A stretch of DNA of 64,000 nt, from assembly GCF_011074795.1 (NCBI RefSeq), contig NZ_JAAMPF010000018.1:62001-126000 (forward strand), in the 5' to 3' direction. The notes under the pieces are model-generated. The model did no database searches, was not told the DNA's origin, and was given only the letters and a program-made list of their open reading frames with translations. Made by a program: the position numbers and the translations under genes. Position 1 is the stretch's first letter; each line of letters begins with the position of its first letter. This DNA is from Marinobacter salicampi (GTDB taxonomy: Bacteria > Pseudomonadota > Gammaproteobacteria > Pseudomonadales > Oleiphilaceae). Positions 46,805 to 54,727 of this stretch are shown piece after piece.

Positions 46805-47701
46805 TCACTTCTCCTTGCCAAACAGGCCGGCGGGGCGGAACAGAAGCACCAGGACCATCAGGAAAAAAATGACCGTGCTGGCGGCCGGTGGGTAGATTAC
46901 CTTGGTCAGGCCTTCCACAAGGCCCAGGGCAAGGCCCGACAGGATGGCGCCCATGATGGAGCCCATGCCGCCAATCACCACCACCGCGAACACAACGATG
47001 ATCAGGTCGGCACCCATAAGCGGGCTGACCGAGTAGATGGGCGCTGCCAGAACCCCGGCAAGGCCCGCCAGACCACAGCCAAACCCGAAGGTGAGGGTGA
47101 TCATCAGCGGTACGTTGAGCCCGAAGGCCTGGGTCAGTTCCGGGTTCTCGACTCCGGCCCGCAGGCGGGACCCGAGCTTGGTGTGCTCGATGAAGTACCA
47201 GGTGGCAAAGCACACCACCAGCGAGAACACGATGGCGAACAGCCGGTAGGTGGGGAAATACATGAAGCCCAGGTTGACCACGCCACTCAGGCTTTCAGGC
47301 TGGCCGGGGTAGGGGGTACCGGAAACATTGAAATAGTTGGCGAACAGGCCCTGGAGAATCAGGGTGATGCCGAACGTCAGCAACAGCCCATAAATATGGT
47401 CCAGCTTGTACAGGCGTTGGAGCATGGTTCGTTCGATCAGAATACCAAGGGCGCCCACAAGAAGGGGCGCCAGGATCAGCGACGGCCAGAAACCGATTTC
47501 CATACTGATGCCGAACCAGCGTTCGATGAACGAGTAACCGATCAGAGCAATAAAGGCACCCAGCATATACATGGCGCCATGGGCGAAGTTGATGATGTTG
47601 AGCAGGCCGAAGATAACGGCCAGGCCCAGGCTCAACATGGCATAGAACACCCCGACATTCAGACCCAGCAGAGCCTGGGAGAGCACGACCGTCATTGACA
47701 C
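46805..47701 (-). CDS. livH: branched-chain amino acid ABC transporter permease LivH
   Basis: 298 residues, eight hydrophobic helices. Typical LivH stretches are GVFYAMLSLGLAVIFGLLNIINFAHGA near the N-terminus (seen across two helices), the coupling helix TKLGSRLRAGVENPELTQAFGLNV, and GGMGSIMGAILSGL. GTG 47701 has GAGGAG 8 nt upstream and is preferred to ATG 47695. It is separated from the binding-protein gene by 106 bp holding a strong hairpin. Confidence 0.93.
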   Translation of the reverse strand: MSMTVVLSQALLGLNVGVFYAMLSLGLAVIFGLLNIINFAHGAMYMLGAFIALIGYSFIERWFGISMEIGFWPSLILAPLLVGALGILIERTMLQRLYKLDHIYGLLLTFGITLILQGLFANYFNVSGTPYPGQPESLSGVVNLGFMYFPTYRLFAIVFSLVVCFATWYFIEHTKLGSRLRAGVENPELTQAFGLNVPLMITLTFGFGCGLAGLAGVLAAPIYSVSPLMGADLIIVVFAVVVIGGMGSIMGAILSGLALGLVEGLTKVIYPPAASTVIFFLMVLVLLFRPAGLFGKEK

Positions 47702-47746
47702 GTGAATGACTCCTCACCGGATTGGTGGCAGTTCAGAAGGTTGTTG

Positions 47747-47775
47747 CCGGGGCCCGGCGTGAGCCGGGTCCCCGG
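47747..47775 (-). other. strong hairpin between binding-protein and permease genes
   Basis: CCGGGGCCCGGC (47747-47758) pairs with GCCGGGTCCCCGG (47763-47775) with one bulge and a GTGA loop, and no T tract. It lies between the high-demand binding-protein gene and livH. Such hairpins protect upstream mRNA or lower downstream expression. Confidence 0.6.
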
Positions 47776-47807
47776 GTAGTCAGCTTGCTGATCTAAACAG
47801 CCGGTCC

Positions 47808-49025
47808 TCAGTTAACCAGCGCGCACTTGGTCTCTTCCATGGTGATGTAGGCTTCTTCTGCGGGAATCGTTGATACCACTTTCAGCAGGTCCCACTCTTC
47901 GGTGGATTCGTCCGGCTTTTTCACTTCCACCAGGTACATGTCGTGCAGCATGGAACCGTTAGGGGCGATGGTGCCGTCTTTTACGAAAAAGTCGTTGAGG
48001 GTCATTTCACCCAGCTTCTCGCGCACCTTGTCACTGTCGTCGCTCTCTACGGCCTTGACCGCTTCGAGGTAGTGGGTGACGGCCGAATAGACACCGGCGT
48101 GGACCATGGTGGGCATGGCGCCGTGGCGGTCATAAAACTTGCGGGACCAGGCTTCGGCTTCTTCGTCCTGGTTCCACACGAAGGCACTGGTGAACTGAAG
48201 CCCCTGGGCGGTTTCCAGGCCCATGCTCTGGATGTCTGTGATAAACACGAGCATGCCGGCCAGCTTCTGACCGCTCTGTACGATCCGGAACTGGTTCGCC
48301 TGCTTGATGGCGTTCACGGTGTCCTGACCCGCGTTCGACAGGCCGATAACATCTGCTCCCGACGACTGGGCCTGAATCAGATAGGAGGAGAAATCGTTGG
48401 TGCCCAGCGGCGCGTTGACGTTGCCGACCACTTCGCCACCGAGGTTTTTGACCACCTCGGAGGTGTTATCTGTCAGTGAGTGGCCAAAGGCATAATCCGC
48501 GGTAATGAAGAACCACTTCTTGCCGCCGTTCTGCACTATGGCAGTTGCGGTGCCCACAGGCAGGGCATGGGTATCGTAGACATAGTGGATACCGTAAGGC
48601 GTGCACTGCTCTTCTGTCAGGGCTGTGGTGCCCGCCCCGGTATTCATGGTGATGATTTTCTTGTCGTTCGCCAGGCCCTGTACCGCCAGCGCGACGGACG
48701 AGTTGTCCAGCGCCGTGATCATGTCCACGTCTTCGGCGTCAATCCATTCCCGGGCCGTGCTCGCGCCTATGTCCGGCTTGTTCTGGTGATCGGCGGAGAT
48801 GATTTCGATTTCCTTGCCGAGCACCGTGCCGCCAAAATCCTCGATCGCCATTTCAGCGGCAATGACAGCACCCGGGCCTTCCAGTGACTTGTAGACCCCC
48901 GACATATCGCTCAGTACACCAATCTTGACCTTGTCGTCAGACAACTCGGCAGCTGAGGTCAACGGCAATGCCAGACTGGCCAGCCCGACAGCGCCTGCGA
49001 TCCCCTTCGTCCATTTGTTAAGCAT
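47808..49025 (-). CDS. branched-chain amino acid/amide ABC transporter substrate-binding protein
   Basis: A 405-residue precursor with a signal peptide (about 1-26, cut after TSA). A type I periplasmic binding fold of the LivJ/LivK/UrtA superfamily follows (KIGVLSDMSGVY, AAEMAIEDFGG, TREWIDAEDVDMI region, TMNTGAGTTALT). It captures the ligand in the periplasm for LivHMGF. Ligand class cannot be fixed: members bind branched-chain amino acids, amides, aromatic acids or urea. It sits between the ATPase and permease genes in the operon. Confidence 0.92.
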   Translation of the reverse strand: MLNKWTKGIAGAVGLASLALPLTSAAELSDDKVKIGVLSDMSGVYKSLEGPGAVIAAEMAIEDFGGTVLGKEIEIISADHQNKPDIGASTAREWIDAEDVDMITALDNSSVALAVQGLANDKKIITMNTGAGTTALTEEQCTPYGIHYVYDTHALPVGTATAIVQNGGKKWFFITADYAFGHSLTDNTSEVVKNLGGEVVGNVNAPLGTNDFSSYLIQAQSSGADVIGLSNAGQDTVNAIKQANQFRIVQSGQKLAGMLVFITDIQSMGLETAQGLQFTSAFVWNQDEEAEAWSRKFYDRHGAMPTMVHAGVYSAVTHYLEAVKAVESDDSDKVREKLGEMTLNDFFVKDGTIAPNGSMLHDMYLVEVKKPDESTEEWDLLKVVSTIPAEEAYITMEETKCALVN

Positions 49026-49061
49026 AATCCTTACCTCTGTTGTTATTGGTTTCGAGTCCGG

Positions 49062-49772
49062 TCAGACACTCAGGTGTCTGTTTAACTGCTCTTGCTTGGC
49101 TTCGAGTTCTGCCGCTTCTATGCACTCCACAACACGGCCGTGCTCGATCACGTAATGCCGGTCGGCTAGCGGCGCCGCAAAACGAAAGTTCTGCTCCACC
49201 AGCACGATGGTAAAACCCTGTTCCCTGAGGTCATGGATCACCTTGCCCAGGGATTTCAGGATAACGGGGGCCAGCCCTTCGGTGATCTCATCCAGCAACA
49301 GCAGGGTAGCCCCGGTTCTCAATATGCGGGCGATGGCCAGCATCTGCTGCTCGCCCCCCGACAGCTTCGAGCCCTGGCTGGCGCGACGCTCCTTGAGGTT
49401 GGGAAACATCCGGTAGATCTCGTCGACAGACATACCACCCTTGGCGAGCACCGGCGGCAGCTCAAGATTCTCGTCTACGTTGAGGCTGGCGAAGATTCCC
49501 CGCTCTTCCGGGCAATAACCCAGACGCCCCACGTGGGCGATGCGGTGGGTTGGCATGTCGATCACTTCGGTGCCATGCAGGCGTATTGATCCAGTGCGTC
49601 GGCCTACCAGCCCCAGAATGGCCTTGAGGGTGGTGGTACGGCCGGAACCGTTACGGCCCAGCAGGGTAATCACTTCCCCCTCCCTGACCGTCAGCTCCAT
49701 GCCATGAAGGATGTGAGACTCGCCATACCATGCGTGCAGGTTCTCGATACGCAGTAATTCCTCATTCGGCAT
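49062..49772 (-). CDS. livF: branched-chain amino acid ABC transporter ATPase LivF
   Basis: 236 residues, a single ABC domain of LivF type: signature KLSGGEQQMLAIARIL, Walker B LLLLDEITEGLAP and VLVEQNFRFA. Walker A reads GRNGSGRTT, so the invariant Lys is Arg45 (codon 49640-49638). The same Lys-to-Arg change is, from memory, found in other LivF proteins, so it may be a subfamily trait rather than damage. It overlaps the end of livG by 11 bp. Confidence 0.92.
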   Translation of the reverse strand: MPNEELLRIENLHAWYGESHILHGMELTVREGEVITLLGRNGSGRTTTLKAILGLVGRRTGSIRLHGTEVIDMPTHRIAHVGRLGYCPEERGIFASLNVDENLELPPVLAKGGMSVDEIYRMFPNLKERRASQGSKLSGGEQQMLAIARILRTGATLLLLDEITEGLAPVILKSLGKVIHDLREQGFTIVLVEQNFRFAAPLADRHYVIEHGRVVECIEAAELEAKQEQLNRHLSV

Positions 49773-50553
49773 CGACGGTCCCCATGTATGCTTCCATCAC
49801 CAATGGATTGTTGGATACGGTCTGGTAATCCCCTTCCGCCAGGATCTCGCCACGGTTAAGCACCGTGATGGTGTCCGCTACTGAGGCCACCACGCTCAGG
49901 TTGTGTTCGACCATGATGATGGTCCGGCCTTCCACCACCCGTTTGATCAGTTCCGTTACCGTCCCAACGTCCTCGGCACTCATGCCCTGGGTCGGCTCGT
50001 CCAGCAGCATCAGTCTGGGTTCCAGGGCAACGGTGGTGGCAATTTCGAGGGCGCGTTTCCGGCCATAGGCCAGTTCAACGGCAGGCGTGTCGCCGAATTC
50101 AGCCAGCCCCACCTGTTCCAGCAAAGCCTGGGCCTGGTCGTCGAGCTGGGTCAGAATCTTCAGGGGGCGCCAGAAGTGGTAGGACACCCCGAGCTTGCGT
50201 TGCAACGCAATACGCACATTGTTGCGGGCGCTTAAGTGGGGAAATACCGAAGAAATCTGGAACGATCGGATGATGCCGTTCTGGGCAATATCCGCCGGCT
50301 TGCGATGGGTTATGTCCTGGTCTTCAAAAATGATGGACCCTGAAGTTGGGGTCAGGAACTTGGTCAACAGATTGAAGAAGGTGGTCTTGCCTGCGCCATT
50401 GGGACCGATCAGGGCATGAATGCTGCCTTGCTTGACCGCCAGGTTGATGTCCTTGATCGCGGTAAATCCCTTGAAATCCTTGGTTAAGCCCCGGGTTTCC
50501 AGAATGGTACGGGCGTTCTGACTCGGGTCATTCGACGGACTCTGGTCATTCAC
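49762..50553 (-). CDS. livG: branched-chain amino acid ABC transporter ATPase LivG
   Basis: 263 residues, a LivG-type ABC domain. It has Walker A GPNGAGKTT, and the long helical insert with IIRSFQISSVFPHLSARNNV. The LivG-style signature is ELAYGRKRALEIA instead of LSGGQ. Walker B is LMLLDEPTQGMS, and VEHNLSVV carries the switch His. The frame opens at 50640, but GTG 50553 with GGAGTG upstream gives the standard length. It is the first gene of the livGF-binding protein-livHM operon. Confidence 0.92.
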   Translation of the reverse strand: MNDQSPSNDPSQNARTILETRGLTKDFKGFTAIKDINLAVKQGSIHALIGPNGAGKTTFFNLLTKFLTPTSGSIIFEDQDITHRKPADIAQNGIIRSFQISSVFPHLSARNNVRIALQRKLGVSYHFWRPLKILTQLDDQAQALLEQVGLAEFGDTPAVELAYGRKRALEIATTVALEPRLMLLDEPTQGMSAEDVGTVTELIKRVVEGRTIIMVEHNLSVVASVADTITVLNRGEILAEGDYQTVSNNPLVMEAYMGTVDAE

Positions 50554-50707
50554 AAAAAGACACTCCGGTCTGTTTGGGCACTGCGCTTCTACGCGTCTCG
50601 GCCTTTTATTGTTATTCGGAGACAAGGGTGCACAAATCACCTGTCGCCGGCTTCAGTTAAGTCGGTGGTTGCTCATACTGTCAAGCCGACGATGACTAGA
50701 CGTTCGG

Positions 50708-50732
50708 CCAGACCCGATAAACACGGGTCTGG
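50708..50732. other. perfect 9-bp hairpin between tpx and the liv operon
   Basis: CCAGACCCG (50708-50716) and CGGGTCTGG (50724-50732) form a perfect stem with a 7-nt loop. It lies in the 242-bp gap between the tpx stop and the livG start, both minus strand. No T tract follows, so it may be a weak or Rho-assisted terminator of tpx. Confidence 0.5.
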
Positions 50733-50795
50733 CAGCGAGCGGCAGAGGAGGCAGGCGAGTGGGGGGAAGCTAGGGGTCCAGGGCCTATGGCGGCC

Positions 50796-51293
50796 TCAGA
50801 GGCTGGCAAGGGCCTGGTCGTAGTCCGGTTCCTGACCGATTTCCGGTACCTGCTCGCTGTGAATGACTCGGCCCTCGCTGTTGATGACCACCACAGCCCG
50901 GGACAAGAGCCCCTTGAGCGGCCCGTCGATCATGGCTACGCCGTAGTCTTGGCCGAATTCAGGATTACGGAAAGTTGAAACATTGATCACCCGGTCCAGC
51001 CCCTCGGCGCCGCAGAATCTGGCCTGGGCGAAAGGCAGGTCCGCAGACACACAGAGTACCTGGGTGTTGTCCAGCGAGGACGCCAGTTCGTTGAAACGGC
51101 GTACGGATTTCGCGCAGGTGGGGGTATCAATGCTGGGGAAGATATTGAGGATCACATTGCTGACCTTGAGGTCCGCAAGCGACAGCTCGCTCAGGTCAGA
51201 CCGGGTGAACCGGGCCTGCGGCGCAGTCTGGCCAGGGGCCGGGAGTGTGCCTGTGGTATGAAGTTCAGCGCCTCTTCGGGTAATGGTGGTCAT
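50796..51293 (-). CDS. tpx: thiol peroxidase Tpx (copy 1)
   Basis: A 165-residue atypical 2-Cys peroxiredoxin. The peroxidatic Cys60 is in PSIDTPTC and the resolving Cys94 in ARFCGAEGL. It reduces hydroperoxides with electrons from thioredoxin. An extra Cys81 occurs at QVLCVSAD. The frame opens at 51428, but ATG 51293 with GAGGAAAACAC is the start. A paralogue with both active cysteines at the same numbered positions lies at 58452. Confidence 0.95.
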   Translation of the reverse strand: MTTITRRGAELHTTGTLPAPGQTAPQARFTRSDLSELSLADLKVSNVILNIFPSIDTPTCAKSVRRFNELASSLDNTQVLCVSADLPFAQARFCGAEGLDRVINVSTFRNPEFGQDYGVAMIDGPLKGLLSRAVVVINSEGRVIHSEQVPEIGQEPDYDQALASL

Positions 51294-51447
51294 GTGTTTT
51301 CCTCGATACTTGATGATGGATAGGGTCCCGGCAACATGGCACAAAGCTGTGGGCCATAACAACCTGGCCCCTGATGCGCTGTTATTGGCACCTGCGGCGC
51401 TTGTTCCGGTCTCTGGTGTCACGCACATTTACGGGTCGTTATAGCCA

Positions 51448-51651
51448 ATGGATCCGTTAAATGAACGGCCCAGCCAGCTGCTGGTGCTGGAACGGGATGC
51501 CTTTGTCCGGCCTCAGGTATTCGATGGCCTTGAGAAGTACGTCCGTGATCTGGTACGCATACCTGTCGATGCCAACCACTGGGCCCAGCGGGAACGACCC
51601 GAGCGCATCACCGAACTGGTACGCCGACACGCCCTGGCCCACGGTGTCTAG
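51448..51651 (+). CDS. small hypothetical protein
   Basis: A 67-residue frame filling the gap between tpx and the EamA gene. The protein looks ordinary rather than low-complexity (SQLLVLERDAFVRPQVFDG, then RERPERITELVRRH), acidic-basic mixed and probably helical at the end. There is no clear ribosome site at ATG 51448. Overlapping frames of 81 and 61 codons exist in this stretch, so the call is tentative. If not real, 51294-51647 holds only the tpx promoter. Confidence 0.4.
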   Translation: MDPLNERPSQLLVLERDAFVRPQVFDGLEKYVRDLVRIPVDANHWAQRERPERITELVRRHALAHGV

Positions 51652-52574
51652 GAGATCACTGCCTTACCGGCAGACGCCGGTCGGGTGGTCATCAGCAGAC
51701 CAATGAGGATAAGCGCGCCGCCGGCCAGGTGGAACAGGCTGAGGCGCTCACCCAGGAACAGGCCGGCAAGCACGGAACCGTATACCGGCGTCAGGTACAT
51801 GAAAACCGCCGCTTTGGCGGGCCCGATCCGATGCACGCCGTTATTCCAGAAGGCGTAAGCCAGGATGCCCGGGAAGATGGCGACGTAGAGCAGGGGCGGA
51901 ATCGTGCCCGGGGTAAGCTCAAAGCCGCCGGAGAAAAACAGCAGGTCAAGCAGGTAGAACGGCAGCACCACCACCACCCCCAGGGCGATCTGGACCGTCA
52001 GGAACGCGATCGGGTCCAGCGGCACTGATTGCCGCCTGAGAAGCACAGAGAACAGCCCCCAGCTGGCCACCGCCGCCACCATGATTAGGTCACCGGGCTG
52101 GAAGGCCAGCCCGCCCAGTACCTGCCAGGAGCCCTGGCCCACAACCACCAGGATACCGGCCAGCGCCAGCGCAATCCCCATGGCCTGGATCGGCCGGGTC
52201 CGGTCGCCCAGGATGAGCCAGGCCAGTAGGGCAACCATGATGGGTATGGTGGAATTAACCAGGGTGATGTTGAGGGCGGTGGTGGTGACCGCGGACAGAT
52301 ACAGCAGGGTATTGAAGGCGCCGACACTGAAGGTGGCCAGGGCGAGCATAGAACCCTTGTGCTTCATGATCACCGACCAGTGGGCACGAACCTTCGGCAG
52401 CCCGATGGGCAACAGGATCACCAGGGCGATGCACCAGCGCCAGAAAGCCAGCGACAGGGGTGGGATGGTATCCACCATGCCACGGGCCACCACAGCGTTC
52501 CCGGCCCAGAACAGCGGAGTCAGGATCAGGCCGATATAGGCGAGCCAGATAATACGGCGACTGTTGCCGGGCAC
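51648..52574 (-). CDS. EamA/DMT-family transporter
   Basis: 308 residues, ten hydrophobic helices in two EamA repeats (VVARGMVDTIPPLSLAFWRW in the first, AYAFWNNGVHRIGPAKAA in the second). Inner-membrane exporter of the drug/metabolite superfamily, substrate unknown. The start is GTG 52574 with GGGAG upstream (ATG codons lie well inside). Its stop overlaps the small plus-strand frame ending at 51651 by 4 bp. Confidence 0.88.
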   Translation of the reverse strand: MPGNSRRIIWLAYIGLILTPLFWAGNAVVARGMVDTIPPLSLAFWRWCIALVILLPIGLPKVRAHWSVIMKHKGSMLALATFSVGAFNTLLYLSAVTTTALNITLVNSTIPIMVALLAWLILGDRTRPIQAMGIALALAGILVVVGQGSWQVLGGLAFQPGDLIMVAAVASWGLFSVLLRRQSVPLDPIAFLTVQIALGVVVVLPFYLLDLLFFSGGFELTPGTIPPLLYVAIFPGILAYAFWNNGVHRIGPAKAAVFMYLTPVYGSVLAGLFLGERLSLFHLAGGALILIGLLMTTRPASAGKAVIS

Positions 52575-52613
52575 GGAGCGCTCCCACTATGGAAAAGTTA
52601 GCTGGTGAGCATA

Positions 52614-54131
52614 CTACTCTTCTCCCGGAACTTCCGCTTTCGCCCCGATATGGTAGGCGGCAAAGCCCGCCATCACGACCTGGTCCACCGCCATGCCGAT
52701 GACCCGGCCGTCCCGGGGGGACCGCACAGGATGCTGGGCGTTGGTTATGGGGTCGGCCACGACCCCAAGGATCTGGCCGGTTGTCACCAGGTCGCCGAGC
52801 TTCACATCGCTGAACAGAATGCCGCCGTGCCCGGCCCGGATCCACTGAGAATCATAGTAGACCGGTTCCGGTTTGCCCCACACGAACAGCCGGGAGATCA
52901 TGCCGTGACGTTCCATCAGACTGGTGAGGCTGTGTACGCCAGCGTCAATCTGGTCATCCTGAACGCGTAGGGACTCGCCAGCTTCCATGGTCACCGCGAC
53001 GATACCTGCTCTTACCGCTGCGGTACGGAGCATGCCTGCACTGCCGGAGCTATGGACCACCGCCATAGCGTCAAAGCCCCGGGTGAACTCGGCCACATCC
53101 GGGTCATTCATATCGGCCCTTAGCTGGGGCAGGTTGGTGCGCTTGAGGGAGCCGGTGTGTATGTCCACCAGCATGTCACAGTGGCGTACGACCTCCTCGA
53201 ACAAGGAGTGGGCAATACGGTCCGCCAGGCTGCCGTCCGGGTGCCCCGGAAAGTGCCGGTTTAGGTCCCGGCGATCTGGAAGGTAGCGTGACCCCTGCTG
53301 AAAACCCTGGACGTTGACGATTGGCACGCCAATCACCCGTCCTGACAGCTTGTCGGGTTCCAGGTCGTAAACCATGCGCCGGACAATCTCGATGCCGTTC
53401 AGCTCATCCCCGTGCACGGCGCCGGTCAAGCACAGGGTGGGGCCGGGCTGCTCGCCGTTGACCACCAGCACCGGCGTGGGCGGAGCCAGCCCTGAAATAG
53501 CTATGTTGGGTGACCAGGCCAGGCGGGTTGAGGTGCCCGGCAGAACCTCCGCACCCAGCAGGCGTAAAGGCTCTGCTCTGGCAGGCTCAGACTCAGGTGC
53601 GACCTCGGTAACGGAGCCGGGCGGTATGTTGTTTGCCGGGACATCGTCCGGGGCCGGTGGCTCGTTCAGTTCGGGAACAGTGCCAGCGGAATCCGGGCTG
53701 ACCAGTTTGCTTGCGGAAGGGCTCGAAACAGGCCTTGATACCGGGCCCTTTGATGAGTCCGTCGGAGTTTCAGTGGCGGTCGTATCGTCTGTTGCCCCGG
53801 AAAGGGTCTCAGGAACCGTTTTGATGGGCTCTGGTGGCGGCGCCACCAGCTTCAGGTCGATGTTGGGGGCCACAATATTGGGCTCGGCATCGGTCTGCGG
53901 TTGCCCGCTGGCTGCTGTTTCCCGTTCACCGGCAGCTGCGCCAGCCTCCTCCATGTGCGGGTCATCAGATGAGACGCTGCCCCTGGGCACGGAGGCTTCG
54001 ATATCATCGACACTTTCATCTTCTCCGGGCTCCGCTTCCACCCCCATGGCAACCGCGGGCATGCAGATCAGACCCAGAGCCAGGGCGAAAGCCATGAGCC
54101 GTGTCGGGAAGCCCTGCTTGCTGTTGAACAA
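52614..54131 (-). CDS. periplasmic succinylglutamate desuccinylase/aspartoacylase-family protein with long acidic linker
   Basis: 505 residues in three parts. A signal peptide covers about 1-29 (AVAMGVEA). An Asp/Glu/Pro/Ser/Thr-rich linker of about 150 residues follows. The C-terminal half (about 195-505) is a zinc-dependent AstE/AspA domain with the metal motif HGDELNG, the RDLNRHFPG loop, the third ligand in VDIHTGS, and a catalytic Glu in TMEAGES. The last 80 residues form the beta-sandwich (VKLGDLVTTGQILG, PRDGRVIGM). Family members are normally cytoplasmic and lack the linker. Substrate unknown, likely an N-acyl amino acid or related amide. Confidence 0.82.
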   Translation of the reverse strand: MFNSKQGFPTRLMAFALALGLICMPAVAMGVEAEPGEDESVDDIEASVPRGSVSSDDPHMEEAGAAAGERETAASGQPQTDAEPNIVAPNIDLKLVAPPPEPIKTVPETLSGATDDTTATETPTDSSKGPVSRPVSSPSASKLVSPDSAGTVPELNEPPAPDDVPANNIPPGSVTEVAPESEPARAEPLRLLGAEVLPGTSTRLAWSPNIAISGLAPPTPVLVVNGEQPGPTLCLTGAVHGDELNGIEIVRRMVYDLEPDKLSGRVIGVPIVNVQGFQQGSRYLPDRRDLNRHFPGHPDGSLADRIAHSLFEEVVRHCDMLVDIHTGSLKRTNLPQLRADMNDPDVAEFTRGFDAMAVVHSSGSAGMLRTAAVRAGIVAVTMEAGESLRVQDDQIDAGVHSLTSLMERHGMISRLFVWGKPEPVYYDSQWIRAGHGGILFSDVKLGDLVTTGQILGVVADPITNAQHPVRSPRDGRVIGMAVDQVVMAGFAAYHIGAKAEVPGEE

Positions 54132-54314
54132 TGTACGGATAGAGCCACACTCCTGCCGTAAAGGCTGTGGGAAACCGGGCGATGCATTCGCCGCTTCGAC
54201 CTGACTGGAGCCTAGCTTAAAGTAGGGGCCCGGCAGGGGGAACGGTCTGGAGGAAGTTTAATTTCGGCACTGCTTTTAACCGGACATAGCCATCAGAGTA
54301 TGCGTGAACGCAGG

Positions 54315-54725
54315 TCAGGAGCTGCCCCGGTGGGAAAACCTGCCCGTTCCACTGGCACCTTTAGCTCGGCCACGTTTGCGCCAGAACAGACCGTAAATCA
54401 AAAGGTTGATAGCAAGCACGCCCAGGCCAAGCAGTATCTGCACCGGTCGTGTAAGCCCCGGTGGGTAAATAAGCTGGATCAGGTAATGTTCGAGAAAGCT
54501 GCCGCTGTAACCGGCCTCTCCAGCCAGCTCGCGCAAATGAATTTCCAGGGGTGTCAGTGGACAGGGCCAGCCCATGATGACCACCAGGGCCGCCCATGCC
54601 ATCGCGGGCAGGTGCAGCCAGATCAGCCATCGCCGCCAGAAGCCAAGCAGTCCGCCAAGCACGGCATAGAGAATAAAAAGGCCGTGCACGACCAGAACAA
54701 GGTCCGCCGCCAGGCTCCAGATCAT
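54315..54725 (-). CDS. DUF2784 membrane protein
   Basis: 136 residues with four hydrophobic helices. It has the DUF2784 pattern WPCPLTPLEIHLRELAGE between helices 2 and 3, then GYSGSFLEHYL and LIYPPG. The C-terminus is basic. The family has no known function. The ATG lies 2 bp after the stop of the Nudix/metallo-beta-lactamase gene, so the two are co-translated. Confidence 0.88.
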   Translation of the reverse strand: MIWSLAADLVLVVHGLFILYAVLGGLLGFWRRWLIWLHLPAMAWAALVVIMGWPCPLTPLEIHLRELAGEAGYSGSFLEHYLIQLIYPPGLTRPVQILLGLGVLAINLLIYGLFWRKRGRAKGASGTGRFSHRGSS

Positions 54726-54727
54726 GG

